Shown here: in pieces, positions 43,923 through 53,923 of the stretch
How the letters are laid out: every line of letters starts with the position of its first letter
How positions within the stretch are numbered: the first letter of the stretch is position 1
Source: DASVFB01 sp963766345
GTDB taxonomy: Bacteria > Actinomycetota > Thermoleophilia > Gaiellales > Gaiellaceae
Length of the DNA stretch: 64,000 nucleotides
NCBI GenBank assembly: GCA_963766345.1
Contig: CAVXZL010000015.1
Span: 1-64,000, forward strand
Reading direction: 5' to 3'
Notes under the pieces: generated by a model
Database searches by the model: none
Told to the model about the DNA's origin: nothing
Seen by the model: only the letters and a program-made list of their open reading frames with translations
Program-made: the position numbers and the translations under genes

Positions 43923-44774
43923 TCACGCAACTTCGCGCAGCTCCTCAGCTTCGGCCAGCGCTCCGAGTTGCCTGAGCGACTGGCTCTCGATCTGACGGAT
44001 ACGCTCGCGTGTCACGTTGAAGACGACGCCGACCTCTTGGAGGGTGTGCGGGCGCCCACCGTCGAGGCCGTAGCGGAGCTCGAGCACCCGACGTTGGCGG
44101 TCGCCCAGCGAGTCGAGGCAGTTCTTCAAGGCGGCCTCTCGGGAGACGCTCTCGGCGGCAGCCGCGGGGAGCGGCATGTTCTTGTCGGCCAGGAAGTGCC
44201 CGAACTCGGACTCCTCGTCGTACCCGGCCGGCGTCTCCAGCGACACCGGTGTCTGCGCGCTCCGCAGGATCTGCTCCACTTCTTCAACCGGCAGCTCCGT
44301 GTCTTTCGCGATCTCCACCGGCGTCGGCTCCCGGTACAACGCCGTGCGCAACCTCCGCTGCGAGCCGAGGATCTTGTTCAGCTTCTCGACCACGTGCATC
44401 GGGAGGCGAATCGTCCTAGCCTTGTCTGCCAAACCGTTTGCGACTGCCTGCCGGATCCACCAGGACGCATAGGTCGAGAACTTGAACCCCCTCCGGTGGT
44501 CGAACTTCTCCGCCGCCCGCACCAACCCGAGCGTCCCCTCCTGGATCAGGTCCAGAAGCGGCAAGCCCCGGTCGCCGTATTTCTTCGCGATCGACACCAC
44601 CAGACGGAGGTTCGCCTCGATCATCTCTTGCTTCGCGCGATGATCGCCGCGCTCGATCCTCTTCGCCAGCTGGACCTCCTGTGCCGCCGTCAACAGGTCC
44701 ACCTTGCCGATGTCCGTCAGGAACATCTGCAGCGGGTCGAGAGCTCCATTGGCGTCCATGCGTTCGCTGCTCAC
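43923..44774 (-). CDS. Sigma-70 family RNA polymerase sigma factor (group 1/2, RpoD/SigB-like)
   Basis: 283 residues from GTG 44774 (ATG five codons later also possible). Regions 1.2 to 4 are present: DPLQMFLTDIGKVDLLTAAQ, ANLRLVVSIAKKYGDRGL, the 2.3-2.4 block GFKFSTYASWWIRQAVANGL, region 3, and 4.2 GRPHTLQEVGVVFNVTRERI with RQIESQSLRQL. Region 1.1 is missing, as in the small primary-like (group 2) sigmas. It probably reads ordinary -10/-35 promoters under particular conditions. It lies downstream of the M36 protease on the same strand. Confidence 0.94.
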   Translation of the reverse strand: MSSERMDANGALDPLQMFLTDIGKVDLLTAAQEVQLAKRIERGDHRAKQEMIEANLRLVVSIAKKYGDRGLPLLDLIQEGTLGLVRAAEKFDHRRGFKFSTYASWWIRQAVANGLADKARTIRLPMHVVEKLNKILGSQRRLRTALYREPTPVEIAKDTELPVEEVEQILRSAQTPVSLETPAGYDEESEFGHFLADKNMPLPAAAAESVSREAALKNCLDSLGDRQRRVLELRYGLDGGRPHTLQEVGVVFNVTRERIRQIESQSLRQLGALAEAEELREVA

Positions 44775-44925
44775 AAGGCCCTTCTCTCGCGGAAACCCGC
44801 GCGTTGGCGGAGAGGTCGGACATTGACGAGCACGGCGCTCACGAGTGCGCTGCGTCGACGCCGGGTGCTGCGGACTCAGCCTAGCCGCGATCGCTCGGGC
44901 TGGTTCGGTTCGGCCGTACTCGGGT
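44775..44925. other. Upstream region of the sigma factor gene
   Basis: On the minus strand TAGGCT at about 44878-44883 is a possible -10, giving a leader of about 100 bases. No hairpin is obvious between the M36 stop and this site. Confidence 0.3.
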
Positions 44926-47667
44926 CTACGTGAACATCAGGCTGTAGTCCCCGCTGCCGGTCTTGACGTGGCTGCCGCCCGCTGGGCAGACGGACCCCGG
45001 GTTGCCGGCGAAGTAGATGCCCTGGCACTTCTTGCACCAGCGCCAGTCGCGCTGCGCCGGGGAGCCCCACGCGTTGAAGATGAGCTTGTAGTTGCCGCTC
45101 CCGCTCATGACGTGTCCGCCTCCGGCCGGGCACTTCGATCCGGGATTGCCCGCGAAGAAGAGCCCCTGGCATTTCTTGCACCAGCGCCAGCCGTCCTGCC
45201 CGGGCGCGCTCGCCCAGTTCTGGACGAGGTCGTAATTGCCGCTCCCGGTCTTGACGTGCGTGCCGCCGGCCGGGCAGACGGACCCGGGGTTGCCCGCGAA
45301 GAAGAGGCCCTGGCACTTCTTGCACCAGCGCCAGTTCTGCTGGCCGAGGCTGAAGTCGGCCACGATGCCGGTCAGCTGCGCGCCGTTCGACGCGGCCTGC
45401 GGGCCCATGCCGAACTTGACGAAGGCGCTCCAGATGCCCTGCCACGCTCCGGCACGCTGGTTCTCGTTGATCCGGCCGGCAGCCTTCAGGCCGTCGAGCG
45501 CGAGCAGGATCGCGTCGCGGGCGCCGAGCATGCTCGGGTTCGCGGGCGTCAGCTTGAACGCGTCCATGACGAGCTGGAAGCCGAAGTGCCGCTCCGTCCG
45601 GCGGTTCATCTCCATCAGCGTCGCCGCCCAGATCTCGCCGATGTTGTGCGGGTCGCTCCCGTTGTAGCGACCCGTGCCGAGCTTCCCGAAGTGGTCCGGG
45701 AAGTTGGAGTCGTAGGGGAACCCACGGATGCCGGCCGTGTTGTTCAGGACCCAGTTGCCGAGGATGACCACGTCGTTGATCGTGCACGCGACGTAGTCGC
45801 TCCAGCCTTCGCCCATCCCCCCGCTCTGGGGATCGTCGAGCGCGTGCACGTTCATCGGGCCGCCCACGAGCCGGTTCGAGATGCCATGCGTGAACTCGTG
45901 GAAGACGACCGTCGAGTCGAAGGCGGTGTGCCGGTTCGTCGACGTGACGAGGCCCATGTTCATCGTCGGGCTCGACCCGTCGACTGGCGTGTTCATGTTC
46001 GCCGTGCCGAACACGGCGGCCGGCCACGAGCGCGCGTCGACGCGATCGAGCGCGGTCCCGCCGCGGCCGAGGTTGTCCTGCTGGAAGTTGCCGTCTCCCT
46101 CGCGGAACCCGAGCAGGTAGCTCACGTCGTGCATGTAGCAGCAGTAGTAGAAGATGTTCAGCACCTTCTGGTCGTCACCGGTCGCGTCGGCGGGATCGAA
46201 GGTCACGACGCCGTTCGACGTCGTTCCCGTGATCGTCGCGCCGGCGCTCCCGAGATGTGCGAAGGTCGAATTGCCGGTCGCCTGGTTCGAAGTGACCCAC
46301 GTGTCCGGAAACCCTCCGGGTAGTCCCGAGCCGACCTGGAGGAGCGCGTAGTCTCCGCTGCCCGAGGCGTCGTGGGCGCCGCCCGCCGGGCACTTCGAGC
46401 CGGGGTTCCCCGAGAAGAAGAGCCCCTGGCACTTCTTGCACCAGCGCCACCCGTGCTGGCCGAACGCGAGCGGCGCCTGGTGGATCAGCGTGTAGTCGCC
46501 GCTCCCGGTCTTGACGTGCGCGCCGCCGGCCGGGCACTTCGAGCCGGGGTTCCCGGCGAAGAAGAGCCCCTGGCACTTGTTGCACCAGCGCCAGTTCTCC
46601 TGGCCCGGGTACGTCGGCGTGTTCTGCACCAGCCGGTAGTTGCCGCTGCCGGTCTTGTCGTGGGCGCCGCCGGCCGGGCACTTCGAGCCGGGATTGCCGG
46701 CGAAGAAGAGCCCCTGGCACTTGTTGCACCACCGCCAGTTCTGCTGGCCCAACGCCGGAAACGGAAAGCCGTAATCCCCGAGCGGACGCGGGAAGCTCGT
46801 CTTCTGACGAGGCGTGCCGCCGTCGACGCGATACACGTTCCCGACGGCCGCAACGGTGTTGACGATCTGGTGGCAGTAGAGGATCTCGCCCGAGGACGCG
46901 TCGACGAGGGTGACGTACTGCCCCGCGTACTCGGGCATCGTCAGGAGGACCTCCCACGCGAGGTCGACGCGGTCGCCGCGCGGGAACCACGTCAGGTGCG
47001 CCTTGATCTCGGCGCCGAACGGCCCGGGGTCGAGCGTCGTCGGACGCTCGGGGACGTTCGTGAAGGCCGCTCTCACCTTCGGCGCAAAGCCCTTGACGTC
47101 GACCGTCGGCGGCCGGAGCGGCTCACCGAACTGGTCGACCGCGCGCCGCTCGTCCGCGTCCGGCTTCGCCACGTACTTCGCGGCGCGCGCGACGGCGTCC
47201 TCCACGGGGAGCCCCGGCGTCGCGGTCGGATCGGCTTCGACCGCCACCGGGCTTCCGACGGCGTCGATGATCGCGCCGTCCGGGGCGAACCGCACGGTGG
47301 TGGCGGCCTGGAAGACCGGGATGCCCCGATAGCGCTGCTGGAGGTTGACGGCGCGCTGGCCGCTGCTCGTCGACTGGACGACCGGGTCGGCGAGGAACTC
47401 CGGCGCCTGGTCGGCGAGGCCGAACGCGGGCGCGACCGCCTGGACGTGCCGCAACGCGCGTCCGATGTAGTCGTCGCCTGCCGCAGGCGCGGCGACCGAG
47501 ACGACGGCGGCCGCGTTGCCGGTCGTCGCGTCGATCTTCTCCACCTCGACCCGATGTGTCCCCGGCAGAGTCTCCGACACGTCGGCGGCGGCGGCTCGCA
47601 GAGCCTCCGTTCGCGCGGGCGTCGCCCGGCTGGTTCCGAAATCGCGCACGTCGAGCTCGCGGCTCAT
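44926..47667 (-). CDS. M36 (fungalysin-type) metalloprotease with two arrays of WxWCxKC repeats
   Basis: 913 residues from ATG 47665-47667, which has GGGAGGAAG at ideal distance; a start 6 codons earlier is less likely. The propeptide-like N-terminus covers residues 1-305. The catalytic helix FHEFTHGISNRLVGG (HExxH) lies near residue 592, with GEGWSDYVA supplying the third ligand. Three copies of a 46-48-residue Cys-rich unit (NWRWCNKCQGLFFAGNPGS then CPAGGAHxKTGSGxY) interrupt the domain between YGFPFP and GGFPDTWV. Three more end the protein. Each unit has three Cys and one His, suggesting a small metal-binding or disulphide module. No clear signal peptide is present, so the export route is uncertain. 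Confidence 0.88.
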   Translation of the reverse strand: MSRELDVRDFGTSRATPARTEALRAAAADVSETLPGTHRVEVEKIDATTGNAAAVVSVAAPAAGDDYIGRALRHVQAVAPAFGLADQAPEFLADPVVQSTSSGQRAVNLQQRYRGIPVFQAATTVRFAPDGAIIDAVGSPVAVEADPTATPGLPVEDAVARAAKYVAKPDADERRAVDQFGEPLRPPTVDVKGFAPKVRAAFTNVPERPTTLDPGPFGAEIKAHLTWFPRGDRVDLAWEVLLTMPEYAGQYVTLVDASSGEILYCHQIVNTVAAVGNVYRVDGGTPRQKTSFPRPLGDYGFPFPALGQQNWRWCNKCQGLFFAGNPGSKCPAGGAHDKTGSGNYRLVQNTPTYPGQENWRWCNKCQGLFFAGNPGSKCPAGGAHVKTGSGDYTLIHQAPLAFGQHGWRWCKKCQGLFFSGNPGSKCPAGGAHDASGSGDYALLQVGSGLPGGFPDTWVTSNQATGNSTFAHLGSAGATITGTTSNGVVTFDPADATGDDQKVLNIFYYCCYMHDVSYLLGFREGDGNFQQDNLGRGGTALDRVDARSWPAAVFGTANMNTPVDGSSPTMNMGLVTSTNRHTAFDSTVVFHEFTHGISNRLVGGPMNVHALDDPQSGGMGEGWSDYVACTINDVVILGNWVLNNTAGIRGFPYDSNFPDHFGKLGTGRYNGSDPHNIGEIWAATLMEMNRRTERHFGFQLVMDAFKLTPANPSMLGARDAILLALDGLKAAGRINENQRAGAWQGIWSAFVKFGMGPQAASNGAQLTGIVADFSLGQQNWRWCKKCQGLFFAGNPGSVCPAGGTHVKTGSGNYDLVQNWASAPGQDGWRWCKKCQGLFFAGNPGSKCPAGGGHVMSGSGNYKLIFNAWGSPAQRDWRWCKKCQGIYFAGNPGSVCPAGGSHVKTGSGDYSLMFT
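44929..45350 (-). repeat. C-terminal tandem array of three WxWCxKC units
   Basis: Three direct repeats of about 141-144 bases inside the M36 gene. Conserved DNA words encode WRWCKKCQG at about 45030, 45174 and 45316. Identity between copies is high at DNA level, implying recent duplication or gene conversion. Confidence 0.8.
46331..46752 (-). repeat. Internal tandem array of three WxWCxKC units
   Basis: Three direct repeats of 138-141 bases within the same gene (cores at about 46436, 46577 and 46715). Two copies have WRWCNKC and one WRWCKKC. The array splits the metalloprotease domain ahead of its zinc site. Confidence 0.8.
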
Positions 47668-48026
47668 CGTCTTCCTCCCGTCCATGTAGGTCGCCCGAAG
47701 CGAGCGACGTCGCGGACTCGACCTCGAGCCGGAACCGGGCGCTCAGCTTGTTCGGCACTTTCGCCTCGCTCTCTGCCGCAGACGAAAGTGAGCGTCCCGG
47801 GCCGTGCTACCTGGCCGAGCCCGGGACCGAATGACTGGAAAGGCCAGCATCTTCCCTCCGCGGGGCTTCTGTCAAGGTCGGCCGCAGCGAGCGGTGCGGC
47901 GCGCGCCGTCACGAGGTGCGGCTACCCGTACCCCGCGCTAGGGATCGCCCCGAAGCGATCGCGCGGTCCGCAGCCGGATGATCGAAGCAGTGAACGACGC
48001 ATTGCATCGAACCGACTGGAGGGGAC
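47668..48026. other. Divergent intergenic region between M36 protease and RTX-type gene
   Basis: About 360 bases with no gene. It must hold both promoters. I could not pick a convincing -10/-35 pair for either direction. Confidence 0.4.
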
Positions 48027-48045
48027 ATGAACGCAAGGAACACCC

Positions 48046-50995
48046 GTGCCCGGGGACGCGAGGCTTCGCCGCCTACTCACCGGGATAGCGCTCGCCGTCG
48101 GCGTCTTTGCCGCGACGAGCGTGCCTGCGAACGCCGCGGTGGTCGCATCGTTCAGCAACGCACAGCTCACCGTCTTCGGCGACGCCGCGAACAACACGAT
48201 CACGATCAGCCGTGATGCGGCGGGGAAGATCCTCGTCAACGGCGGCGCGGTCGCTGTCAGCGGCGGAACGGCGACGGTCGCCAACACCACGCTGATCCAG
48301 GTCTTCGGACAGGGCGGCAACGACACGGTCACGCTCAACGAGGCCAACGGCGCCCTGCCGTCCGCGAACCTGTTCGGCGGGGCCAACAACGACACGCTGA
48401 CCGGAGGATCCGGAAACGACCTGATGTTCGGCCAGGCCGGCAACGACACGCTGCTCGGGAAGGGCGGGTTCGACTTCCTGTTCGGCGGCGCCGACAACGA
48501 CACGCTCACCGGCGGCGACGCCGACGACCAGGTCTTCGGAGAGTCCGGTAACGACCGGATGATCTGGAACCCCGGGGACGACACCGACCTGAACGAAGGC
48601 GGCGACGGCACCGACACGGTCGAGGTCAACGGCGGGAACGGCACCGAGGTCTTCACGACCACCGCGAACGGGACGCGCGTCCGCTTCGACCGCGTCACGC
48701 CCGCTCCGTTCTCACTCGACATCGGCACGTCGGAGAAGCTCACGGTCAACGCAAACGGCGGCGACGACAGCTTCTCCGCGACCGGCAACCTCGCCGCGCT
48801 GATCGCGATCACGGTCGACGGCGGCACCGGGAACGACACGCTGCTCGGGAGCAACGGCGCCGACGTACTGCTCGGCGGCGACGGGAACGACTTCGTCGAC
48901 GGCCAGCAGGGCAATGACTTCACCCTGCTCGGCGCCGGCGACGACGTCTTCCAGTGGGACCCCGGCGACGGCAGCGACACCGTCGAAGGCCAGGATGGCG
49001 GCGACAGGATGCTGTTCAACGGCTCGAACGTCTCCGAGACGTTCGAGGCGTCCGCGAACGGCTCGCGCCTGCGCTTCACCCGCAACGTCGCGAACATCGT
49101 CATGGACGTCAACGGCGTCGAGAGCGTCGACCTGAACGCGCTCGGCGGGACCGACATCATCACCGTGAACGATCTCTCGGCGACCGACGTCGTTCAGTTC
49201 AACGTCAACGAGGCCGGCACGCTCGGCGGGACGACCGGCGACGGAGTCGCCGACACCGTCATCGCGAACGGCACCAACGGCAACGACGTGGTCGACATCG
49301 TCGGATCGGGGACGACGGCCTCCGTCGTCGGGCTCGCGGCCCAGTTGAACATCACGGGCTCGGAAGGCGCGAACGACGAGCTCGTCATCCACGCGCTCGG
49401 TGGTGACGACGGGGTCACCGCATCGACGCTGCCCGCAGGCGTAACCAGGCTGACGATCGACGGCGGCACCGGTGCGGACACGCTCCTCGGTTCCCAGGGC
49501 TCAGACGTCATGCTCGGCGGCGACGGGGACGACTTCCTCGCCGGAGGCCGCAGCGACGACACCGCCTTCATGGGTGCCGGGAACGACGTGTTCCAGTGGA
49601 ACCCCGGCGACGCCAGCGACACGCTCGAGGGTCAGAGCGGGCAAGACAAGATGCTGTTCTTCGGCGCCAACATCGCCGAGAACATCGACATCTCGGCGAA
49701 CGGCGGACGCGTTCGCTTCTTCCGCGACATCGCGACCGTGACCATGGATCTCGACGACGTCGAGAGCATCGAGTTCAGGGCGCTCGGCGGCGCCGACAAC
49801 GTGGTCGTCGGCGATCTAACGGGGACGGACCTGACGCGGGCCGACGTCGACCTCCGCGGTCCGAACGGCGGCGGCGACGGCGCAGCCGACTCGATCACCG
49901 TCAACGGGACACAGGACGCCGACGCGTTCGGTGCCGTCGGCGACGCCGGCGGGATCAACGTCACCGGGCTGCACACCGCGGTCAACGTCTTCTCCCAGGA
50001 GCAGGCGAACGACCGGCTGACGCTCAACGGCCAGGCCGGCGACGACACGATCAATGCCTCCTCGCTCCAGGCAGACGGCATCCAGCTGACGATGAACGGC
50101 GGGCTCGGAGTCGACTCCATGTTCGGCAGCGTGGGCGACGACCTCGTCAACGGCGGCGACGGCAACGACGTGGCGCTGATGGGCGCCGGTGACGACACGT
50201 TCGTCTGGAACCCCGGCGACGACAACGACACGCTGGAGGGCCAGGCCGGCTTCGACAGGATGCTGTTCAACGGCGCGAACATCGCCGAGCACATCGACAT
50301 GTCGGCGAACGGGGGCCGCGTTCGCTTCTTCCGCGACATCGCGAACGTCACGATGGACCTGAACGACGTCGAAGGCATCGACTTCCGTGCACTCGGCGGC
50401 GCCGACACGATCACCGTCAACGACCTCTCCGGCACGGACGTCACCGAGGTCGACACCGATCTCGCCGCGATCGGTGGCGTCGGCGACGGCGCGGCGGACA
50501 ACGTCATCGTCAACGGCACGAACGGCGACGATGTGATCGTCGTTGCCGGCGACGCGTCGGGCGTGGCCGTGACGGGACTCGCGGCTCGGGTCAACATCGT
50601 CGGCGCAGAGGCGGCCAACGACAGGCTGACCGTCAACGCGCGCGACGGCGACGACGTGATCGAGGCGTCGGGAGTCGCCACCGGCGCGATCCAGCTGACG
50701 TTGGACGGGGGGAACGGCGACGACGTCATCATCGGCGGAGCCGGCGACGACACGCTGCTCGGCGGTCCCGGCGACGACGTGCTGCTCGGCGGGCCGGGCA
50801 TCGACACGATCGACGGCGGCGGCGGGAACGACATCATCATCCAGGGGCTCACGGCCGAACGCCACGAGCTCCGCGACCGTCGTCGGCGAGGAATGGCTCG
50901 CGGCGCACAGCAGCACCGCCGACGGCAAGACGGTGCTCACGGCCGGCGGCGAGAGGTGGACGCTTCCTCGAGCCGACCTGGCGAAGCTCGTCTAG
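48046..50995 (+). CDS. Exported RTX-type calcium-binding repeat protein (two likely one-base frame errors)
   Basis: The main frame runs from GTG 48046. A better start is ATG 48027 behind GGAGGGGAC: dropping one G from the GGGG at 48052-48055 joins MNARNTRAR to the signal peptide LTGIALAVGVFAATSVPANA. Many GGxGNDxLxGG nonapeptides follow (GGSGNDLMFGQAGNDTLLG, GGDGNDFVDGQQGND), which bind Ca2+ in beta rolls. Three modules of 200 or more residues recur, each with NPGDxxDTLEGQ, RMLFNGANI and RVRFFRDIANVTMDL. Near the end, dropping one G at 50844-50847 gives a sensible tail (EEWLAAHSSTADGKTVLTAG, stop 50993-50995). Unrepaired, the frame runs to 51138 into antisense of the next gene. Probably a surface or secreted adhesin-like protein. 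Confidence 0.82.
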
Positions 50996-51009
50996 GCTCG
51001 ACAACCAGT

Positions 51010-51046
51010 GCCGGCGCCGGAACCGCACCTCGGTTCCGGCGCCGGC
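51010..51046. terminator. Bidirectional terminator between convergent genes
   Basis: A perfect 16-bp stem (51010-51025 with 51031-51046), a 5-base loop and TTTCT afterwards on the plus strand. It lies between the RTX stop and the stop of the LAL regulator, serving either direction. Confidence 0.85.
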
Positions 51047-51050
51047 TTTC

Positions 51051-53831
51051 TCACGAGAACGCCGCCTCTGCGTCGCGCGCGACGGTGCCGAAGCGCTGGA
51101 TCAGCTGCGCGCGCGAGGTCATCCCGAGCTTGCGGTAGACGCGGCCGAGATGGAACTCGATCGTCTTGTGCGAGAGGAAGAGCGCCGTTCCCACCTCGCG
51201 GTTCGTCATCCCCCGGGCGACGTGCAACGCGATCTGGAACTCCTGCGGCGTCAGCTGCTCGCCCTCCCACGACTTCCGCCGCCTGAGCGTCTCGCCCGTC
51301 GCGCGCAGCTCGGCGCGTGCGCGCTCGGCCCAGACGCCGGCGCCCGCCTCTTCGAACGCGTCGAGCGCGAGGCGGAGCTCGCGGCGCGCGTCGACCCGAT
51401 GCCCCGCGCGACGCAGGCGCTCGCCGAAACAGAGCCGCGTTCGGGCCAGCGACCAGCGGTCGCTCGACGAGCGGTGCGCGTCGAGCGCCCGCTCGAACTG
51501 GTTCGGGAACTGGTCGTCCGCGGCGAGCAGACCCCGCGCTCGAGCCGCCGCGGCGCGGCCGAGGACGCTTTCCGCCTCCGGTGAAGCCGAGAACGCCGCG
51601 AGCGCCCGCTCGGCCTCGTCGATCCTGCCGGCTCGCGCGTGCACCTCCGCGAGCTCCGCGCGCGGGATGAAGCTCGGCGAGTGGCTGCTGCGCTCGTCGA
51701 GCTCCGCGGCAGCCTCCTCGAACTCGCGTGCGGCCGCGTCGAGCCGGCCGAGTGCGAGCTCGAGGATCCCGAGCGAGTAGCGGCGCCAGATGACGAAGCC
51801 GCGCAGGCCCGCCTCCTCGGCGAGCGGGCCGACCTCGCCGGCGTGCGTGCGGCACCGTTCCTCGTCGCCGCGTCGCGCGGCCACCGCCGTCAGTACGAGC
51901 AGCGCGTGCATCGTCGGAAGCCGCAGGTCGAGCTCCCGCGCGAGGCCGAGCGCCTCGGCCGCGGCCGCCTCACCGTCGTTCAGCAGGCCCGCACGTGTCG
52001 CGTGCCACGCCTGCTGCAGCAGCATGTACGGGAGGAGACCGACCGCGCCGCGCGCCCGCGTTCCGTCCACGGCGCCGCGCGCGTAGACCAACGCGTCGTC
52101 GTTGCGCTCGAGCCAGTCGAGCGCAACGGACGAGCGCAGAACCTGAAGCGGGTCGAGCCCTTCGTCGAGGTCGACGGGCGCTTCGGCGAACTCGTCGACG
52201 AGCGCGAGGCCTTCGCTCGGCCGGCCTGCGCAGCAGAGGACCCACCCGAGCGTGAACGTGCCGAGGCGTCGCACGTCTGCATCGTCCGAGGTGGCCGCGA
52301 GCGCCCGTCCACGTTCCGCCGCAGCGAGCATCGAGCCCGTGTCGCCGACGATCTGCTGCGTCGTACAGCTCTCGGCATACAGCTCGACCGCGAGTCGCAG
52401 ATCGACGTCAGCCGCAAGCTCGGCCGCCTCGAGCAGGAGCGCGCCCGCGACGTCCGCACGTCCGGCGATGTACTCGATCCTCCCGAGCAGACGCAGCGCC
52501 TCCGTGCGGGTCCGACTGTCGTGGGCGCGGCCCGTCGGCTCCCTGAGCAGCTCGGCCGCCTCGTCGCCGCGCCCGGCGCGAAACGCGGCTTCGGCGGCAC
52601 GATGCAGCCGGCGCATGCGCGCGCTCTCGTCCTCGGTGAGGGTCGCGGCGCGCGTAAGCGCAGACGCCGCTGCCGCGTACGCGGAGCGATCCCACGCCTG
52701 CTGTGCGGCGCGCTCGAGCGCGGACGCCGCGACATCGTCGTGTCCGATCGAAGCTCCTGCGAGATGCCACGCACGGCACTCGAGCTCGTCGCGCGACTCG
52801 AGCGACTGCGCAAGCGCTCGATGGGCTGCGCGCCGCTCGGACGGAGCGGCGCCGTGGTAGACGGCCGAGCGCACGAGTGGGTGCTGGAAAGCGATCCGGC
52901 CGCGCGTGATCGTGATCAGACCCGCGTCCTCGGCGGGCTCGAGCGCGTCGGCCTCGAGCCCGGCCGCGGCCATCGCCGAGGCGATCGTTACGACCTGGCA
53001 ATCGTGGAGGAGCGAAGTGACGGCGAGCAGAAGCGCCTGCCGCGTCGGCTCCGGCAGAGCTTCGAGCCTCCGCGCGAACGCGCGCTCGAGCGCCGGCCCG
53101 GACGGGAGCGGCTCGGGAAGGCGCTCCAGACCCTGCAGTTGCCCGGCGCTGAGCAGGCGGCACGTCTCGAGCAGCGCGAGGGGATTTCCCTGCGTGCCGT
53201 CCCAGAGGCGCGATGCCACATCGGGCGCGACGGAGATGCCGGCGGCTGCGAGCAACTCGGCCCCTTCGACGGCGGACAGGCCGGCCAGGTCGAGCCGGTC
53301 GATCTCCTGCAGCTCGAAGCTCCTGCCTCCGGGCTCGTCGTCACGGACGGCGAAGATCAACGCGACGGCGTCGGCGACGAGCCTCTTCGCAACGAAGCGA
53401 AGCGTGTCCGCGGTCTCGCGGTCGACCCACTGCGCGTCGTCGACGATGACGAGCAGAGGACGGGACTCCGCCGCGACCGCAATCGCGTTGAGCGCCGCAG
53501 CCCCGACTGTGAACCGGTCGAGCTCTTCCGGCACGCCGAGCCCGAGAGCACTCCGCAGGGCGTCGGCCTGCTGTTGCGGAATGTCCCGAAGATGGTGCAT
53601 GAGAGGGCGCAGCAGCTCGAGCAATCCGGAGAAACGGAGCTCGGCCTCGGACTCGACGCCGACCGCGCGCAGCACGGTCATCTCTCCGGCGGTCCAGACC
53701 GCGTAGTCGAGAAGAGCGGTCTTGCCGATGCCCGGCTCACCGCGAAGCACGAGGCCACCGCTTTCGCCGCGGCGCGCGCGCGCGAGCAGTTCGTCGATGC
53801 GCCTGCGAACGTGCTCCCTGCCGATGAGCAC
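51051..53831 (-). CDS. Large ATPase-LuxR (LAL/MalT-like) transcriptional regulator
   Basis: 926 residues. The N-terminal AAA/STAND ATPase starts LIGREHVRRRIDELLARA; Walker A is LRGEPGIGKTALLDYAV near 29, and Walker B LLVIVDDAQWVDRETAD is near 122. The centre is a long helical TPR-like region. The C-terminal LuxR HTH is LTPQEFQIALHVARGMTNRE then LFLSHKTIEFHLGRVYRKLG near 860-905. These act as ATP-dependent, ligand-gated activators. Its likely targets are neighbouring secreted-protein genes, but this is only by proximity. Confidence 0.92.
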   Translation of the reverse strand: MLIGREHVRRRIDELLARARRGESGGLVLRGEPGIGKTALLDYAVWTAGEMTVLRAVGVESEAELRFSGLLELLRPLMHHLRDIPQQQADALRSALGLGVPEELDRFTVGAAALNAIAVAAESRPLLVIVDDAQWVDRETADTLRFVAKRLVADAVALIFAVRDDEPGGRSFELQEIDRLDLAGLSAVEGAELLAAAGISVAPDVASRLWDGTQGNPLALLETCRLLSAGQLQGLERLPEPLPSGPALERAFARRLEALPEPTRQALLLAVTSLLHDCQVVTIASAMAAAGLEADALEPAEDAGLITITRGRIAFQHPLVRSAVYHGAAPSERRAAHRALAQSLESRDELECRAWHLAGASIGHDDVAASALERAAQQAWDRSAYAAAASALTRAATLTEDESARMRRLHRAAEAAFRAGRGDEAAELLREPTGRAHDSRTRTEALRLLGRIEYIAGRADVAGALLLEAAELAADVDLRLAVELYAESCTTQQIVGDTGSMLAAAERGRALAATSDDADVRRLGTFTLGWVLCCAGRPSEGLALVDEFAEAPVDLDEGLDPLQVLRSSVALDWLERNDDALVYARGAVDGTRARGAVGLLPYMLLQQAWHATRAGLLNDGEAAAAEALGLARELDLRLPTMHALLVLTAVAARRGDEERCRTHAGEVGPLAEEAGLRGFVIWRRYSLGILELALGRLDAAAREFEEAAAELDERSSHSPSFIPRAELAEVHARAGRIDEAERALAAFSASPEAESVLGRAAAARARGLLAADDQFPNQFERALDAHRSSSDRWSLARTRLCFGERLRRAGHRVDARRELRLALDAFEEAGAGVWAERARAELRATGETLRRRKSWEGEQLTPQEFQIALHVARGMTNREVGTALFLSHKTIEFHLGRVYRKLGMTSRAQLIQRFGTVARDAEAAFS

Positions 53832-53874
53832 GTCTCAACCGTAGACGCCGCACGCGGGCGACACAAGCGCCCGC

Positions 53875-53910
53875 GGAGGGCCGACGCGCCGTCATCGGCG
53901 TCGGCCCTCC
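53875..53910 (-). terminator. Hairpin terminator of the small exported protein gene
   Basis: A perfect 13-bp stem (53875-53887 with 53898-53910), 10-base loop, starting 14 bases past the minus-strand stop at 53924. Flanking CCGCGG sequence extends the pairing across a one-base bulge. Confidence 0.7.
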
Positions 53911-53923
53911 CGCGGTGAAGCTT

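Noticed and set aside
44929..46752. CRISPR array or transposon repeats
   Set aside because: The 140-base repeats are in-frame protein-coding units within one gene; no spacers, short palindromic repeats or cas genes.
48027..48215. Separate 62-residue protein starting at the ATG with a strong ribosome-binding site
   Set aside because: Its first codons are more likely the true start of the RTX protein, separated from the main frame by one extra G; the rest of the frame is Arg-rich and unstructured.
50996..51138. C-terminal tail of the RTX frame as read without correction
   Set aside because: It is Arg-rich, runs through the terminator and antisense into the LAL regulator; the adjacent frame gives a better tail ending at 50995.
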